From positions 620,001 through 684,000 of the forward strand of contig CAWEYY010000003.1 of the NCBI GenBank assembly GCA_963813435.1: a DNA stretch of 64,000 bases, in the 5' to 3' direction. The position numbers and the translations under genes were made by a program. This DNA is from AC-32 sp963813435 (GTDB taxonomy: Bacteria; Actinomycetota; Thermoleophilia; Gaiellales; Gaiellaceae). Under the pieces are notes generated by a model, which made no database searches, was not told where the DNA came from, and saw only the letters and a list, made by a program, of their open reading frames with translations. This document shows, one piece after another, positions 1 through 9,411 of this stretch (position 1 is its first letter; the number at the start of each line of letters is the position of its first letter).

Positions 1-437
1 GCGCTCGCCGCGGGCACGGTGGAACTGCCGCGCGAGCTTCCAGGCCGACTCGACCGCCTCGGAGCCGCCGGAGACGAAGAAGACGCGGTTCAGGTCGCCG
101 GGCGTGAGCGAGGCGACCTCGGCCGCGAGCTCGATCGCGCGCGGGTGCGCGTAGGACCAGTTCGTGTAGAACGGGAGCTCGCGCATCTGGGCCGCCGCGG
201 CCTCGCCGATCTCCTCGCCGTACGAGTAGCCGATCTGGACCGCGAACAGGCCCGCGAGCGCGTCGAGATAGCGCTTCCCGTTGATGTCCTCGAGGTAGCA
301 GCCCTCTCGCCGCGGACGATGACCGGCACCTCGTCGCCTTCGGAATACGAGCCCATGCGCGTGAAGTGGAGCCAGAGGTGGTCCCGCGCGGCCTTCTGCA
401 GCTCGGCAGGCGAGAGCCCGCTCGACACCGTCGTCAT
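1..437 (-). CDS. Class III (PLP) aminotransferase, probable putrescine/polyamine aminotransferase, N-terminal part
   Basis: This is the amino-terminal part of a fold-type I PLP aminotransferase; the gene continues beyond the window start. The protein begins MTTVSSGLSPAELQKAARDH and then reads HLWLHFTRMGSY and VPVIVRGEG, typical of aminotransferases that deaminate putrescine or other omega-amines. Its ATG overlaps the stop of the upstream permease (ATGA), so it belongs to the pot operon. Near 303 the frame breaks: two extra bases in the GGCGAG/GGGCTGC run move the reading frame, and the other frame continues as CYLEDINGKRYLDALAG. I read this as a consensus error rather than a true pseudogene. 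With patD further on, it would convert putrescine to 4-aminobutyraldehyde and then GABA. The exact substrate is inferred from context. Confidence 0.8.
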
Positions 438-1289
438 GCGGACCGCTTCTGGCGCCCGATCTGGACGAGGATGTTGATCAGCATGAGGGTGAGCGCGATC
501 AGGAAGATCGCGGTCGCCGATCACGTTCACCTGCGGTGGGGCACCCACGCGCGCCGCGCCCCAGACGAAGAGCGGGAACGTGACCTGGTTGCCGGCGTTG
601 AAGTACGTCACGACGAAGTCGTCGATCGAGATCGCAAAGCAGAGCGCCAGCGAGGCGAGAATGGCCGGCGCGATCAGCGGCAGCGTCACCTTGGTGAACG
701 TCGTCAGCTCGTTCGCGCCGAGGTCCATCGCGGCCTCCTCGAGGTGGCGGTCGAACCCGATCAGACGCGCCTTCACGGTCACCACCGCGAAGCTGATGCA
801 GAACATGATGTGCGCGATCAGGATCGTCCAGAAGCCGAACGTGATGAAACTGGTCATGTTCAGGAAGAGCGTCAGCAGCGAGGCGCCGAGGACGATCTCC
901 GGCGTCGAGAGCGGCAGGAAGACGAGGATGTTCGTCGTCGCCCGCCCGCGGAACTGGTAGCGCACGAGCGCGAGCGCGATGAACGTCCCGAGCGCGGTGG
1001 CGACGATGCTCGCGATCAACGCGATCTTGAGCGAGAGGACGATCGCGTTGCGGAGGTCCGGCACCGCGTCCCAGTGGATCCAGTTGTTCAGCGTGAAGCC
1101 GTGCCAGACGTAGTTGAACTTCCCGGGCGGGTTGTTGAACGAGAACACGATCACGATCCCGATCGGAAGCAGCAGGTAGGCGAAGAAGAGGAGCGAGTAG
1201 ACCGTGAGGATGTGCCGCTTCACGAACGCCCACGTCACCGAGAGCGCCGAGCGCCGCGGCTGCTTCGCCTCGACCGCGACCGTCGTCAT
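434..1289 (-). CDS. potC: Polyamine-type ABC transporter permease (PotC-like), set 1
   Basis: An inner-membrane permease of a spermidine/putrescine-type importer, about 285 residues. The first membrane segment is around residues 22-44 and about six helices are visible. The cytoplasmic EAA loop reads EEAAMDLGANELTTFTKVTLP, and this contacts the ATPase. The ATG overlaps the stop of the preceding permease and the stop overlaps the next gene's start, so translation is probably coupled. One extra G near 519-522 shifts the frame after PPQVNVIG. Removing it restores a membrane segment TAIFLIALTLMLINILVQIG and a TGA at 434-436. It pairs with the PotB-like permease next to it. Confidence 0.88.
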
Positions 1290-2155
1290 CCGGTCAGCTG
1301 CTCCGTCCCGACGGCGCGGGCGTAGAGGAGGACGAGGGCCACGATGATGAACATGAGGATGAACGACATCGACGCGGCGGCCGGGTAGTCGGTCAGCTCG
1401 AGGAACTTCGACTGGATCACGTTCCCGATCATGTGGTTCTCGGGCGAGCCGAGCAGCTGGGCGTTGATGAAGTCGCCGGCGGCGGGGATGAACGTGAGCA
1501 GCGTGCCCGCGACGATCCCCGGGAGCGAGAGCGGCAGCGTCACCTTCAGGAACGCGTGCAGCTTGCTCGCGTAGAGATCCTCTGCCGCCTCGATCAGCCG
1601 CGCGTCGATCTGCTCGAGCGAGACGTAGAGCGGCAGCGCCATGAAGGGCAGGAAGTTGTAGGTGATGCCCGCCACGACGGCCGTGGACGTCTGCAGGATC
1701 CGGCCGTTCTGGCCGAGGATCCCGAGGAGATGGAGGTGGCGGAGCGTGTTCACGACCAGGCCGTGGTCGGCGAGGATCGTCTCCCACGCGAGCGTGCGGA
1801 TCAGGTACGTGACGAAGAACGGCGCGACGATCCCGAGCAGGAGCAGGTTCTTCCACCGGCCCGCCGCGGAACGCGATCCAGTACGCGACGGGGTAGCTGA
1901 CGACGAGCGCGATCAGCGTCGCGATCCCCGCGTACACGAAGGAGCGAACGAACTGCGGCTTGTAGTTCGAGACCGCGTCCGAGAAGTTGCTGAACTGCCA
2001 CGTGAAGCTGTAGCCGAAGTCGATCGTGCCCGACTGCAGCGACTGGTACGCCGAGGAACCCGAGCGGCACGAGGAAGAAGACCGCGAGGAAGAGCAGCCC
2101 CGGCGCCAGGAGCAGGTACGGCGTGCGCCCCTCGGTGCCGGTGGAAGAACCCCAT
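1286..2155 (-). CDS. potB: Polyamine-type ABC transporter permease (PotB-like), set 1, frame-disrupted
   Basis: The second permease of the first Pot-type importer, about 290 residues. The ATG at 2155 gives MGFFHR, then a membrane segment. Three single-base insertions interrupt the frame, near 2140, 2050 and 1860. Once they are ignored the sequence is continuous: a first helix, then SFVYAGIATLIALVVSYPVA, then the core helices and the EAA loop EAAEDLYASKLHAFLKVTLP. The last 155 codons (1286-1753) are intact. The stop overlaps the ATG of the PotC-like gene. The insertions are most likely sequencing errors, because the protein sequence on both sides of each is fully conserved in character. Confidence 0.82.
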
Positions 2156-2161
2156 GCTCTC

Positions 2162-3350
2162 CTACGCCGAGATCAGGTTCTGCCAGGCCGCGAGGTACTT
2201 CGGGTTGTTCGAGGGCCAGCGGGATCGAAGAGGTGCAGGTTGTCGAGCATCTTCTGCGTCGGGAAGATCAGCGGGTTGTTCGCGACCGAGGGGTTGAACT
2301 TGAGGGCCTCGCGCCTTCGCGCCCGATCACGGCCGGGATGTAGTAGATGCCGACGATCTTCTTCTCGGGGTCGCCGGCCACCATCAGCGCCTGCACCTTC
2401 GGGTCGTAGACGTAGTTCATGTACGACCGACGCCGTGTAGACGTTGCCGCCGGTCGGGATGAGCATGTTGTCCGTCCACGTGTCGCCGCCGTCGGTCGCC
2501 AGGTTCCAGTGGACGTGCGGGTCTGCCGAGCTGGGGGATGTCGCCCGACCACGACATGGCCGCGGCGAGGTCGCCCTTCGCGAGCGACGGCGCGTAGTCG
2601 TTGCCGGTGAACTGGCGAATCTGACCCGAGTCGACAGCCTTCTTGATCTTCGCGAGCGCCTTGTTGAAGGTCTGCGTCCGTGACCTTCGACGGGTCGTCG
2701 CCGTTCGAGAGCATGACGAGCGACATCGCGTCGCCCATCTCGTTCAGCACGGTGATCTTGCCCTTCAGCTTCGGGTTTCCGAGAGCAGATCGTCGATCGA
2801 GAGCACCGGGTCGGTGAGTCCTGTCGTTGAAGGCGATCCCCGTCATACCCGGACTGCCACGGAAGGCTGTACTCGCGATTCGGGTCCCAGGCCGGGATGC
2901 GCGCTGGAGCAGCGACGAGGTTCTTGATGTTCGGGATGCGCGCTCTTGTCGAGCTTCTCGACCCAGCCTTTCGTACGAGGAGCGACGGGTAGCGCGAGTT
3001 GTCGGTCATGACGATGATGTCGCGCCCGATCGACTGGCCCGCGCCGTAGCTGCCCCTGGATCTTCCCGAAGAACGAGGCGTTGTCGTTGATGTCCTCCTT
3101 GTAGTCGACGTGGACGCCGTCTTCTTCTGGAACTCGTACGAGCGACGGGTGCGCCTGCCCCTTGGTGTCGATGTAGAGCGGCCAGTTGGAGAAGTGCAGG
3201 GTCTTCGCGAGCTGCTGCTTGACGGCGGTCGTGCCGCCGGACGACTGTCGTGCTGCCGCCGCAGGCGGCTGCGATGCTGGGAAACGCGATCGCTGCTCCG
3301 CCGAGCGCGCCGCGCTCGAGGAGCTGTCGCCGGGTCAGGTGGTCGGTCAT
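2162..3350 (-). CDS. potD: Polyamine-type extracellular solute-binding protein (PotD-like), set 1, multiply frameshifted
   Basis: The substrate-binding lipoprotein of the first Pot-type importer. The ATG at 3350 overlaps the stop of potA. The amino end has a twin-arginine-like and lipobox signal, TRRQLLERG followed by AAACGG. Pieces recognisable in different frames include VDYKEDINDNASFFGKI, GRDIIVMTDNSRYPSLLVRK, HVHWNLATDGGDTW and the end AWQNLISA at 2164. At least five single-base indels break the frame between 2,200 and 3,250, so no single frame covers the gene. The density of indels with preserved peptide character points to consensus error in this part of the assembly. A true pseudogene is possible but less likely in an otherwise intact operon. 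Confidence 0.78.
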
Positions 3351-4466
3351 TCCGCTCCTTCCGTGGAATCGACGACGAAGGTGGAGTCGGGGCTCCACGA
3401 GATCTCGCTCGGCGCCGCCAGCTGTGCGCCGGGCTCGCTGTTCTGGACGTAGAGACTCACGTTGCCTGCCTTCGTCTCGAGCACGTACTGCGTCGCGACC
3501 CCCACGTACGCGGTCTCGAGGAGCCTGCCGGTGAGGCGGTTCTCCTCACCGTGGTCGAGCCGGATCTTTTCCGGACGGACGCCGACGGCGACACGGCCGT
3601 CGCCCGTCCCTCCAGCGCCTCGGGCGGGACGCGCATGACCGTCCCGCTCGTCGAGTCGCACCGTGTCCGGGCCGGCGACCGTGCCCGGCAGCAGGTTCGA
3701 GATGCCGAGAAAGCCCGCAACGAACGCGGTCTTCGGGTACTCGTAGAGCTCGGTTGGGCTTCCGAGCTGCTCGATCTTGCCAGCGTTCATGATCGCGATC
3801 CCGTCCGCCATCGTCATCGCCTCTTCCTGGTCGTGCGTGACGTGGACGAACGTGATGCCGACGTCGTGCTGGATCGCCTTGAGCTCGAGCTGCATCTGCT
3901 TGCGGAGCTTGAGGTCGAGCGCGCCGAGCGGCTCGTCGAGGAGCAGGACACGCGGCTTGTTCACGAGCGCGCGCGCGAGGGCGACGCGCTGCTGCTGGCC
4001 GCCCGAGAGCTGGCGCGGCTTGCGCGCCTCCATGCCCGAGAGGCCGACGAGCCGCAGGATCTCCGTCACCCGGCCGCGCACCTCCTGCTTCGCTACTCCC
4101 TTCCGGCGGAGGCCGAACGCGACGTTCTCGAAGATCGTCAGGTGCGGGAAGAGCGCGTACGACTGGAAGACCGTGTTCACGTCGCGCTTGTACGGGGGCT
4201 TCCCGGTGACGGGCTCCTCGCCGAGGTAGATCGTCCCGGAGGTCGGCTCCTCGAAGCCGCCGATCATCCGCAGCGTCGTCGTCTTGCCGCAGCCGGACGG
4301 GCCGAGAAGCGCGAAGAAGCTGCCCCGCTCGATCTCGAGCGAGATGTCGTCGACCGCATAGACGTCGTCGAAGCGCTTGACCACGTGTTCGAGGCGGACG
4401 TCGACGTTGCCGTCCGACGTCGGCAGCGGCGGCCTGGTCCTGCTCGACCGTGCTGTCGACCGCCAT
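3347..4466 (-). CDS. potA: Polyamine-type ABC transporter ATPase (PotA-like), set 1
   Basis: The ATP-hydrolysing subunit of the first Pot-type importer. Walker A is GPSGCGKTT, the ABC signature LSGGQQQR, Walker B VLLLDEPLGALD, and a TOBE-type regulatory domain fills the last third (GVRPEKIRL). From 3347 to 4384 the frame is open. The natural start is the ATG at 4466 (MAVDSTVEQDQ), which shares one base with the regulator's TGA stop. One extra base near 4432 separates the two parts. The stop overlaps the ATG of potD. The order A-D-B-C with overlaps at each junction shows one operon. Confidence 0.9.
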
Positions 4467-4969
4467 CAGCCCGTCCCCACCGGAGAGAGGCCGGCCTGCT
4501 CGCCCGTGCCCCAGTCGTAGAGCTGCTTCCACATCTCGAGGTAGAGGAACGTCTCGGTGGAGACGACGCCTTCGAGCGCCCGGATCCGGTTGGTCACGTC
4601 GAGCAGGTGGCGCCGGTCGGCGCAGACGACCTCGACCAGGAGGTCGAACTGCCCTGCCGTGACGACGACGTAGTCGGCCTCGTCCCAGCGCGCGATCTCG
4701 TCGGAGACGGGCTCGGGCGCGCCGTTCGTGCGGATGCCGACCATGGCCATCGCCTCGAAGCCGAGGCCGAGCGGGTTCGTCACTCCGGTGACCTGGAGGA
4801 TGTTGTCCTCGCAGAGCCGCGAGTACCGCGAGCGCACGGTCGCCTCCGAGACGCCGATCCGCCGCGCGATGCGGCGGAACGACTCGCGGCCGTTCTTCTG
4901 CAGCGCCTCGATGATCGACCGGTCGGTCTCGTCGATGCTCCGGTCGCGTGAGACGGGGCCCCGCCGCAT
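4466..4969 (-). CDS. Lrp/AsnC-family transcriptional regulator
   Basis: A small regulator with an N-terminal helix-turn-helix (IDETDRSIIEALQKNGRESF then RRIARRIGVSEATVRSR) and a C-terminal RAM/AsnC ligand-binding domain (YVVVTAGQFDLLVEV). A TTG at 4993 would add eight residues. A promoter with its -10 at 5004-5009 places transcription start near 4997, so the ATG at 4969 is the better start. The gene is first in the operon with potADBC and the aminotransferase, and its stop overlaps the potA ATG. It probably controls polyamine or amino-acid catabolism in response to an amine or amino acid; the ligand is unknown. Confidence 0.85.
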   Translation of the reverse strand: MRRGPVSRDRSIDETDRSIIEALQKNGRESFRRIARRIGVSEATVRSRYSRLCEDNILQVTGVTNPLGLGFEAMAMVGIRTNGAPEPVSDEIARWDEADYVVVTAGQFDLLVEVVCADRRHLLDVTNRIRALEGVVSTETFLYLEMWKQLYDWGTGEQAGLSPVGTG

Positions 4970-5003
4970 GCGCTCGATCACGCTGCTTCGCAATGCGTGG
5001 CGA

Positions 5004-5033
5004 TTCGTACCACGCTGCTGCGCATGTCGTCAA
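5004..5033 (-). promoter_or_regulatory. Predicted promoter of the lrp-pot operon
   Basis: On the minus strand a TTGACG -35 (5028-5033) lies 18 bases from a TACGAA -10 (5004-5009), just upstream of the regulator. The same layout, TTGACG-N2-ATGCG-N7-GTGGTA-N-GAA, occurs upstream of the APC permease. The word CGCATTGC lies at the predicted transcription start. Confidence 0.5.
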
Positions 5034-5071
5034 TCCCGAACGGTCGTCCGCTCGGAATCGGCGGCTTCAGC

Positions 5072-5498
5072 TCAGTCCTTCCCCGGAACGCAAAGAATCG
5101 GGATCGTCGAGGCGTGCAGGAGCTTGTGCGGCACGGAGCCGAGGATCGCCCCGGTCAGCGGATGCTCGCCCTGGGTGCCCACGACGATCATCTGCGCATC
5201 GCGCTCCTTCGCCACTTCGAGCAGCGCGTCGACCGGGCGCTTGGGAACGAGCTCCACCTCGTACTCGACGCCGGTGTCGCGAATCCGCTCCACCGCCTCG
5301 TCGGTCGCGTTCTCGGCGACCTCCTTGAGCGCGCGGCGGTAGTCGCCGGTCTCGCCGCCGCCGTACGCGGCGGGGATCTCGTAGGCGAACACGATCACGA
5401 GCTTTGCGCCGGACAGCTTCGCGAGCTCGGCAGCTCTCCATCAACGCCGCCTGCGCGCCCGGCGATGAGACGTACCCGATCACGATCGGCCTAGGCAC
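5072..5498 (-). CDS. Universal stress protein (UspA family)
   Basis: A single-domain Usp of about 140 residues. The start is a GTG at 5498 giving MPRPIVIGYVSSPGAQAAL, which overlaps the last bases of the APC permease gene. The body has VIVFAYEIP, the segment DAQMIVVGTQGEHPLTGAILGSVPHKLL (a nucleotide-binding G-x2-G-x9-G(S/T)-like motif) and ends PILCVPGKD. One frame change near 5437 separates the first 24 residues from the rest, again probably a consensus error. Usp proteins next to APC permeases are common in actinobacteria; the role is likely accessory or stress-linked. Confidence 0.82.
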
Positions 5499-7053
5499 CT
5501 GCAGGCGCCTCCTCTCGCGCCTCTTCGAGGATGCCCGGCGCCGCCACCTCCGCCTTGCGGCGGAAGAACGGATCGGGCGAGAAGATCCGCTGCAGGATGA
5601 GGATCACGATCCCGAGTATCAGCGACATGATCGCGATCGCGAGCGCCGTGGACATGCCAAACAGCGAGCTGCTGTAGTTGTCCGAGTTCGTCTGCAGGTA
5701 GACGCTGTAGCCGAGGATCGCGAAGAGGATGAGCCCGCCGGCGAGCGGCAGCAACCCGACGTAGATCACGTTCCGCGCGCTTCGCCGCAGCTCGTGCCGG
5801 AAGTACCAGGTGCACGCGAAGCCGGTCAGCCCATAGTAGAACGCGATCCCGAAGCCGGTCGCCGTGACCGAGTCCTCCAGGATCGACGAGCTGACGGAGT
5901 TCAGCGTCACGAAGCAGATGATCGAGATGATGCACATCCAGATCGTGGAGGCGCTCGGCGTCAGGTAGCGCGGGTGGATGCGGCCGAAGTACTTCGGGAT
6001 CGCCCCATGCGCGGCCATCGAGAGGCTCGACCGCGTGGTCGGGAGAATGGTCGTCTGCGTCGAGGCCGAGGCCGAGGTCAGTACCGCGATGATCAGGATC
6101 TTGTCGAGGCCCCACGGCAGCACGTCGCTGCCAAGCGCGCTCAGAACGTCGTCCTGGTTCTTGTTCAGGAACTCGACCCCGTGGTAGGCCTGCGCGGCGA
6201 TCGAGACGATCACGTAGATGCCGAGCAGGAGCAGCGTGCTAACGACGGCCGCCTTCCCGGGCGTCTTCGTCGAGTCCTCCGTCTCCTCGTTGACTGAGAC
6301 GGCGGTGTCCCACCCCCAGTAGATGAAGATCGCCAGCAGGAGCCCACTCGTCAGCGCGCCGAACGAGCTGATGTCGAGCGGGTTCAGCCAGCTCAGCGAC
6401 GGGTGGACGCTACCCACCGGATCCTGGATGTAGACGCGGGCGAGCGCGACGATCGAGAAGACCGCCAGTGCGACGATCTCCGCTCCGAGCAGGAACCACT
6501 GCGTCTTCGCGGAGGCCTCGACGCCGACGTAGCAGATCAGGCTCATCGCGAGGATCCAGATCACGCCGACGACTCCGACCCAAAACCTGCTGGCCGCCAG
6601 GTCGTCCTGCCCGAAGAGCAGGAACGTGTAGCTCCCGGCGATCTGCGACAGGCTCGCCATTACAAGCACGTCTGCGTAGATGATTCCCCAGCCGCCGAGC
6701 CAGCCCGTGACCGGCCCGAACGCCCGCGTCCCCCACGAGAATGTCGTTCCGCAGTCGGGGTCGGCCTCGTTCAGGTACTTGAACGCGAGCGCGATCAGGA
6801 GCATCGGGATGAAGGCGATCACCATCACGATCGGCGCCTGGTAGCCGATGCCGACGACCGCGGTGACGAAACCGAGCGTCGCGGCGAGGCTATAGCCGGG
6901 AGCCGTCGAAGCGACGCCGATGACGACGCTCGACATGAAGCCGAGCGCGGAGGCCTTCAGGCCCTTCTCGCCCGGAGCTTCGTGCTCGCCCCGGGTCGCG
7001 GGGAGGTCGGCTACGTGCTCGCTAGGCACCGTACGCACCTCGGGCTCGCGCAA
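5491..7053 (-). CDS. APC-family amino acid/polyamine permease
   Basis: A 520-residue secondary transporter with about twelve membrane helices. The first helix has the APC hallmark FMSSVVIGVASTAPGYSLA, and the conserved GTTFSWGTRAFGPVTGWLGG follows. The start is probably the TTG at 7053; GTG codons at 7038 and 7029 are alternatives. A predicted promoter lies just upstream. It is placed between two Pot-type importers and next to an aldehyde dehydrogenase of putrescine breakdown, so uptake of putrescine, another amine or GABA is a fair guess. The sequence alone does not fix the substrate. Confidence 0.87.
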   Translation of the reverse strand: MREPEVRTVPSEHVADLPATRGEHEAPGEKGLKASALGFMSSVVIGVASTAPGYSLAATLGFVTAVVGIGYQAPIVMVIAFIPMLLIALAFKYLNEADPDCGTTFSWGTRAFGPVTGWLGGWGIIYADVLVMASLSQIAGSYTFLLFGQDDLAASRFWVGVVGVIWILAMSLICYVGVEASAKTQWFLLGAEIVALAVFSIVALARVYIQDPVGSVHPSLSWLNPLDISSFGALTSGLLLAIFIYWGWDTAVSVNEETEDSTKTPGKAAVVSTLLLLGIYVIVSIAAQAYHGVEFLNKNQDDVLSALGSDVLPWGLDKILIIAVLTSASASTQTTILPTTRSSLSMAAHGAIPKYFGRIHPRYLTPSASTIWMCIISIICFVTLNSVSSSILEDSVTATGFGIAFYYGLTGFACTWYFRHELRRSARNVIYVGLLPLAGGLILFAILGYSVYLQTNSDNYSSSLFGMSTALAIAIMSLILGIVILILQRIFSPDPFFRRKAEVAAPGILEEAREEAPAGA

Positions 7054-7093
7054 AGCGCAGCGATCTAGGGCGATAGGTACGCAAAGCGGGGCG

Positions 7094-7123
7094 TTCTTAC
7101 CACCCCGGCACGCATTGCGTCAA
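7094..7123 (-). promoter_or_regulatory. Predicted promoter of the APC permease-usp unit
   Basis: A TTGACG -35 (7118-7123) and a TAAGAA -10 (7094-7099) are 18 bases apart on the minus strand, 41 bases upstream of the TTG start. The spacer contains GCAATGCG, the reverse complement of the word at the lrp promoter, a candidate operator for that regulator. Confidence 0.5.
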
Positions 7124-7137
7124 GTGGCGACGATCGA

Positions 7138-8574
7138 TCAGTCGATCTTCGCCATCACGTGCTTGATCTGCGTGTAGTCCTCCAGCGAGTACGCGGAGAG
7201 ATCCTTGCCGTAGCCCGACTGCTTGTAGCCGCCGTGTGGCATCTCCGAGACCAGCGGAATGTGGTCGTTGATCCAGACCGTGCCGAACTGGAGCTTTCGC
7301 GCCGCGTTCAGCGCCCGCCCCACGTCACGCGTCCAGACCGAGGCCGCCAGGCCGTAGTTGACGTCGTTCGCCCACGCAATCGCCTGGTCGTCGTCCGCGA
7401 ACCGCTGGACGGTCACGACCGGGCCGAACACCTCGCGCTGGACGATCTCGTCCTCCTGGCCGACGTCCGTGATCACGGTCGGCTTGACGAAGAAGCCGCG
7501 GTCGCCGTTCGCCCCGCCGCCCGTGAGCACCGTGGCGCCCTTCGCGCGGTCGAGGAAACCGAGCACGCGATCCTGCTGCGCCTTCGAGATCACCGGCCCC
7601 ATCTCGATCTCGTCACCCTCGGCCGGATCGCCGACGTGCAGCGACTCGACCATCGGGACGAGCTCCTCGATGAGCTTGTCGTAGACCTTGGGCCCTGCGA
7701 CGACGCGTGACGCGGCCGTGCAGTCCTGGCCCGAGTTCCAGTAGCCGGCGATCTTGACCGCCTCCGCGGCCGCAGCCGGATCGGCGTCGTCGAAGACGAT
7801 CACCGGCGCCTTGCCGCCGAGCTCGAGGTGGACGCGCTTGAGCGTGTCCGCCGCCGCGCGCGCGACCTCCTTGCCCGTCGCGACGTCGCCGGTAAGGGAG
7901 ACGAGGCGCACGTCCGGGTGCCGCACGATCCCCGCGCCGACGGGCTCGCCGTCGCCGGTGATCACGTTCAGCACGCCGGGCGGAAGGATGTCGGCAACCA
8001 GCTCTGCCAGCTTCAGCGTCGTCAGCGGCGTCTGCTCGGAGGGCTTCAGCACCTGGACGTTCCCGGCCGCGAGCGCCGGCGCGATCTTCCAGATTGCCAT
8101 CATCAGCGGGTAGTTCCACGGAGCGATCCCGCCGACGATCCCGAGCGGCTCGCGCCGGATCATGGACGTGTAGCCGCGCATGTACTCGCCGGCCGACTTG
8201 CCCTCGAGCAGGCGAGCTGCGCCCGCGAAGAAGCGGATGTTGTCCGTGCAGACCGGAATCTCGTCCTTCGCGTACGAGAGCGGCTTGCCCACGTTCTGCG
8301 ACTCGATCTCGGCGAGCTCGTCGCCGTGCTCGTCGATCGTGTCCGCAAGCTTGAGCAGCGCCTCGGCCCGCTCGCCGGGCGTCGTCTCCAGCCACTCGGG
8401 CAGCGCCGTCTTCGCCGCCTCGACGGCGCGGTCAACGTCTTCCTGCGTCCCGCGCGGGACCTCGGCGATTGTCTCGCCGGTCGACGGATTCAGGACCTCC
8501 ATCGTCCCGCCGTCAGAGGCGTCGACCCACTTCCCGCCGACGAAGTTCTTGTGCTGGGAAACCGTCACGCTCAT
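7138..8574 (-). CDS. patD: Gamma-aminobutyraldehyde dehydrogenase
   Basis: A 478-residue NAD-dependent aldehyde dehydrogenase. The oxyanion and cofactor region reads APWNYPLMMAIWKIAPALAAGN, the general base lies in HLELGGKAP, and the nucleophile is the Cys of NSGQDCTAASR at about residue 283. The C-terminal HIPLVSEMPHGGYKQSGYGK is the characteristic stretch of the PatD type, which oxidises 4-aminobutyraldehyde to GABA. The ATG at 8574 has GGGAGG upstream. It follows potC of the second importer by 45 bases and is probably the last gene of that operon. It would complete putrescine degradation begun by the aminotransferase at the window edge. Confidence 0.9.
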   Translation of the reverse strand: MSVTVSQHKNFVGGKWVDASDGGTMEVLNPSTGETIAEVPRGTQEDVDRAVEAAKTALPEWLETTPGERAEALLKLADTIDEHGDELAEIESQNVGKPLSYAKDEIPVCTDNIRFFAGAARLLEGKSAGEYMRGYTSMIRREPLGIVGGIAPWNYPLMMAIWKIAPALAAGNVQVLKPSEQTPLTTLKLAELVADILPPGVLNVITGDGEPVGAGIVRHPDVRLVSLTGDVATGKEVARAAADTLKRVHLELGGKAPVIVFDDADPAAAAEAVKIAGYWNSGQDCTAASRVVAGPKVYDKLIEELVPMVESLHVGDPAEGDEIEMGPVISKAQQDRVLGFLDRAKGATVLTGGGANGDRGFFVKPTVITDVGQEDEIVQREVFGPVVTVQRFADDDQAIAWANDVNYGLAASVWTRDVGRALNAARKLQFGTVWINDHIPLVSEMPHGGYKQSGYGKDLSAYSLEDYTQIKHVMAKID

Positions 8575-8619
8575 GAAAGACCTCCCGGTCGCGTCTCCGG
8601 TCAGCCTATCTCGCTTGAG

Positions 8620-9411
8620 CTACTTGAGGAGGCCGGAGTCCCGGGCCAGGCGTTGCGAGATCACAACCGGAATCACGGTCGCCAAAATCACGACGAAGAC
8701 GACGGCGTTGACCTCGGGCAGCTGCTGGCCGAGTCGGATCTTGCCGAGGATCCAGATCGGCAACGTGTTCTGCGCGCCAGCCGTGAACAGCGTCACGATC
8801 ACCTCGTCGAAAGAGAGCGCGAACGCGAGAAGCGCGCCAGAGACGAGTGCGGTCGAGAGCACCGGGAACGTGACCCAGCGGAAGGTCTGCCAGCCGTCCG
8901 CACCCAGGTCCATCGAGGCCTCGATCAGGAAGGGGGAGGTGCGTCGAAACCGCGCTACGACGTTGTTGTAGACGACCACGACGCAAAACGTGGCATGCCC
9001 GATGACTATCGTCCAGAGCGAGAACTGGATGCCCCAGAAGCTGTAGAACGATGCGAGCGCGATACCGGTGACGACGCCCGGCAAAGCGATCGGAAGGACG
9101 AGGATGAACGAGAGGGCCTCGCGCCCGAAGAAGCGGAAGCGCGAGACGACCGCGGCCACCATCGTCCCCAGGACGAGCGCGATCCCGGTCGAGATCAGCG
9201 CCGCCTTCAGCGAGAGGAGCAGCGCGGCCCGGGCGTCCTCGTCCTCCCACGCGATCCGGAACCACTTGAGGGTGAAGCCCGGGATCGGCCAGCTCTGGAT
9301 GTTCGACGGATTGAAGGCATACACCATGACGATCGCGATCGGGATCCACAGGAACAGCACGACCAGCAGCGACCAGAAGGCGAGGACGAGGCGGCCGCTG
9401 CGAGCGCTCAT
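8620..9411 (-). CDS. potC: Polyamine-type ABC transporter permease (PotC-like), set 2
   Basis: A 263-residue inner-membrane permease with six helices. The EAA loop is EASMDLGADGWQTFRWVTFP, followed by FALSFDEVIVTLFTAG, typical of PotC. The ATG overlaps the TGA of the potB-like gene. The open frame is intact, unlike set 1. It forms the transmembrane pore together with the neighbouring PotB-like subunit. Confidence 0.93.
   Translation of the reverse strand: MSARSGRLVLAFWSLLVVLFLWIPIAIVMVYAFNPSNIQSWPIPGFTLKWFRIAWEDEDARAALLLSLKAALISTGIALVLGTMVAAVVSRFRFFGREALSFILVLPIALPGVVTGIALASFYSFWGIQFSLWTIVIGHATFCVVVVYNNVVARFRRTSPFLIEASMDLGADGWQTFRWVTFPVLSTALVSGALLAFALSFDEVIVTLFTAGAQNTLPIWILGKIRLGQQLPEVNAVVFVVILATVIPVVISQRLARDSGLLK

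Noticed and set aside
2162..3350. Treating potD set 1 as a true pseudogene
   Set aside because: The indels are clustered with others in well-conserved neighbours, and peptide character is kept on both sides, so sequence error is more likely.
3110..4951. Long open frame on the plus strand opposite potA and the Lrp regulator
   Set aside because: It is antisense to clear family members, Arg/Asp/Glu/Ala-rich, and lacks any recognisable domain, as is common in high-GC DNA.
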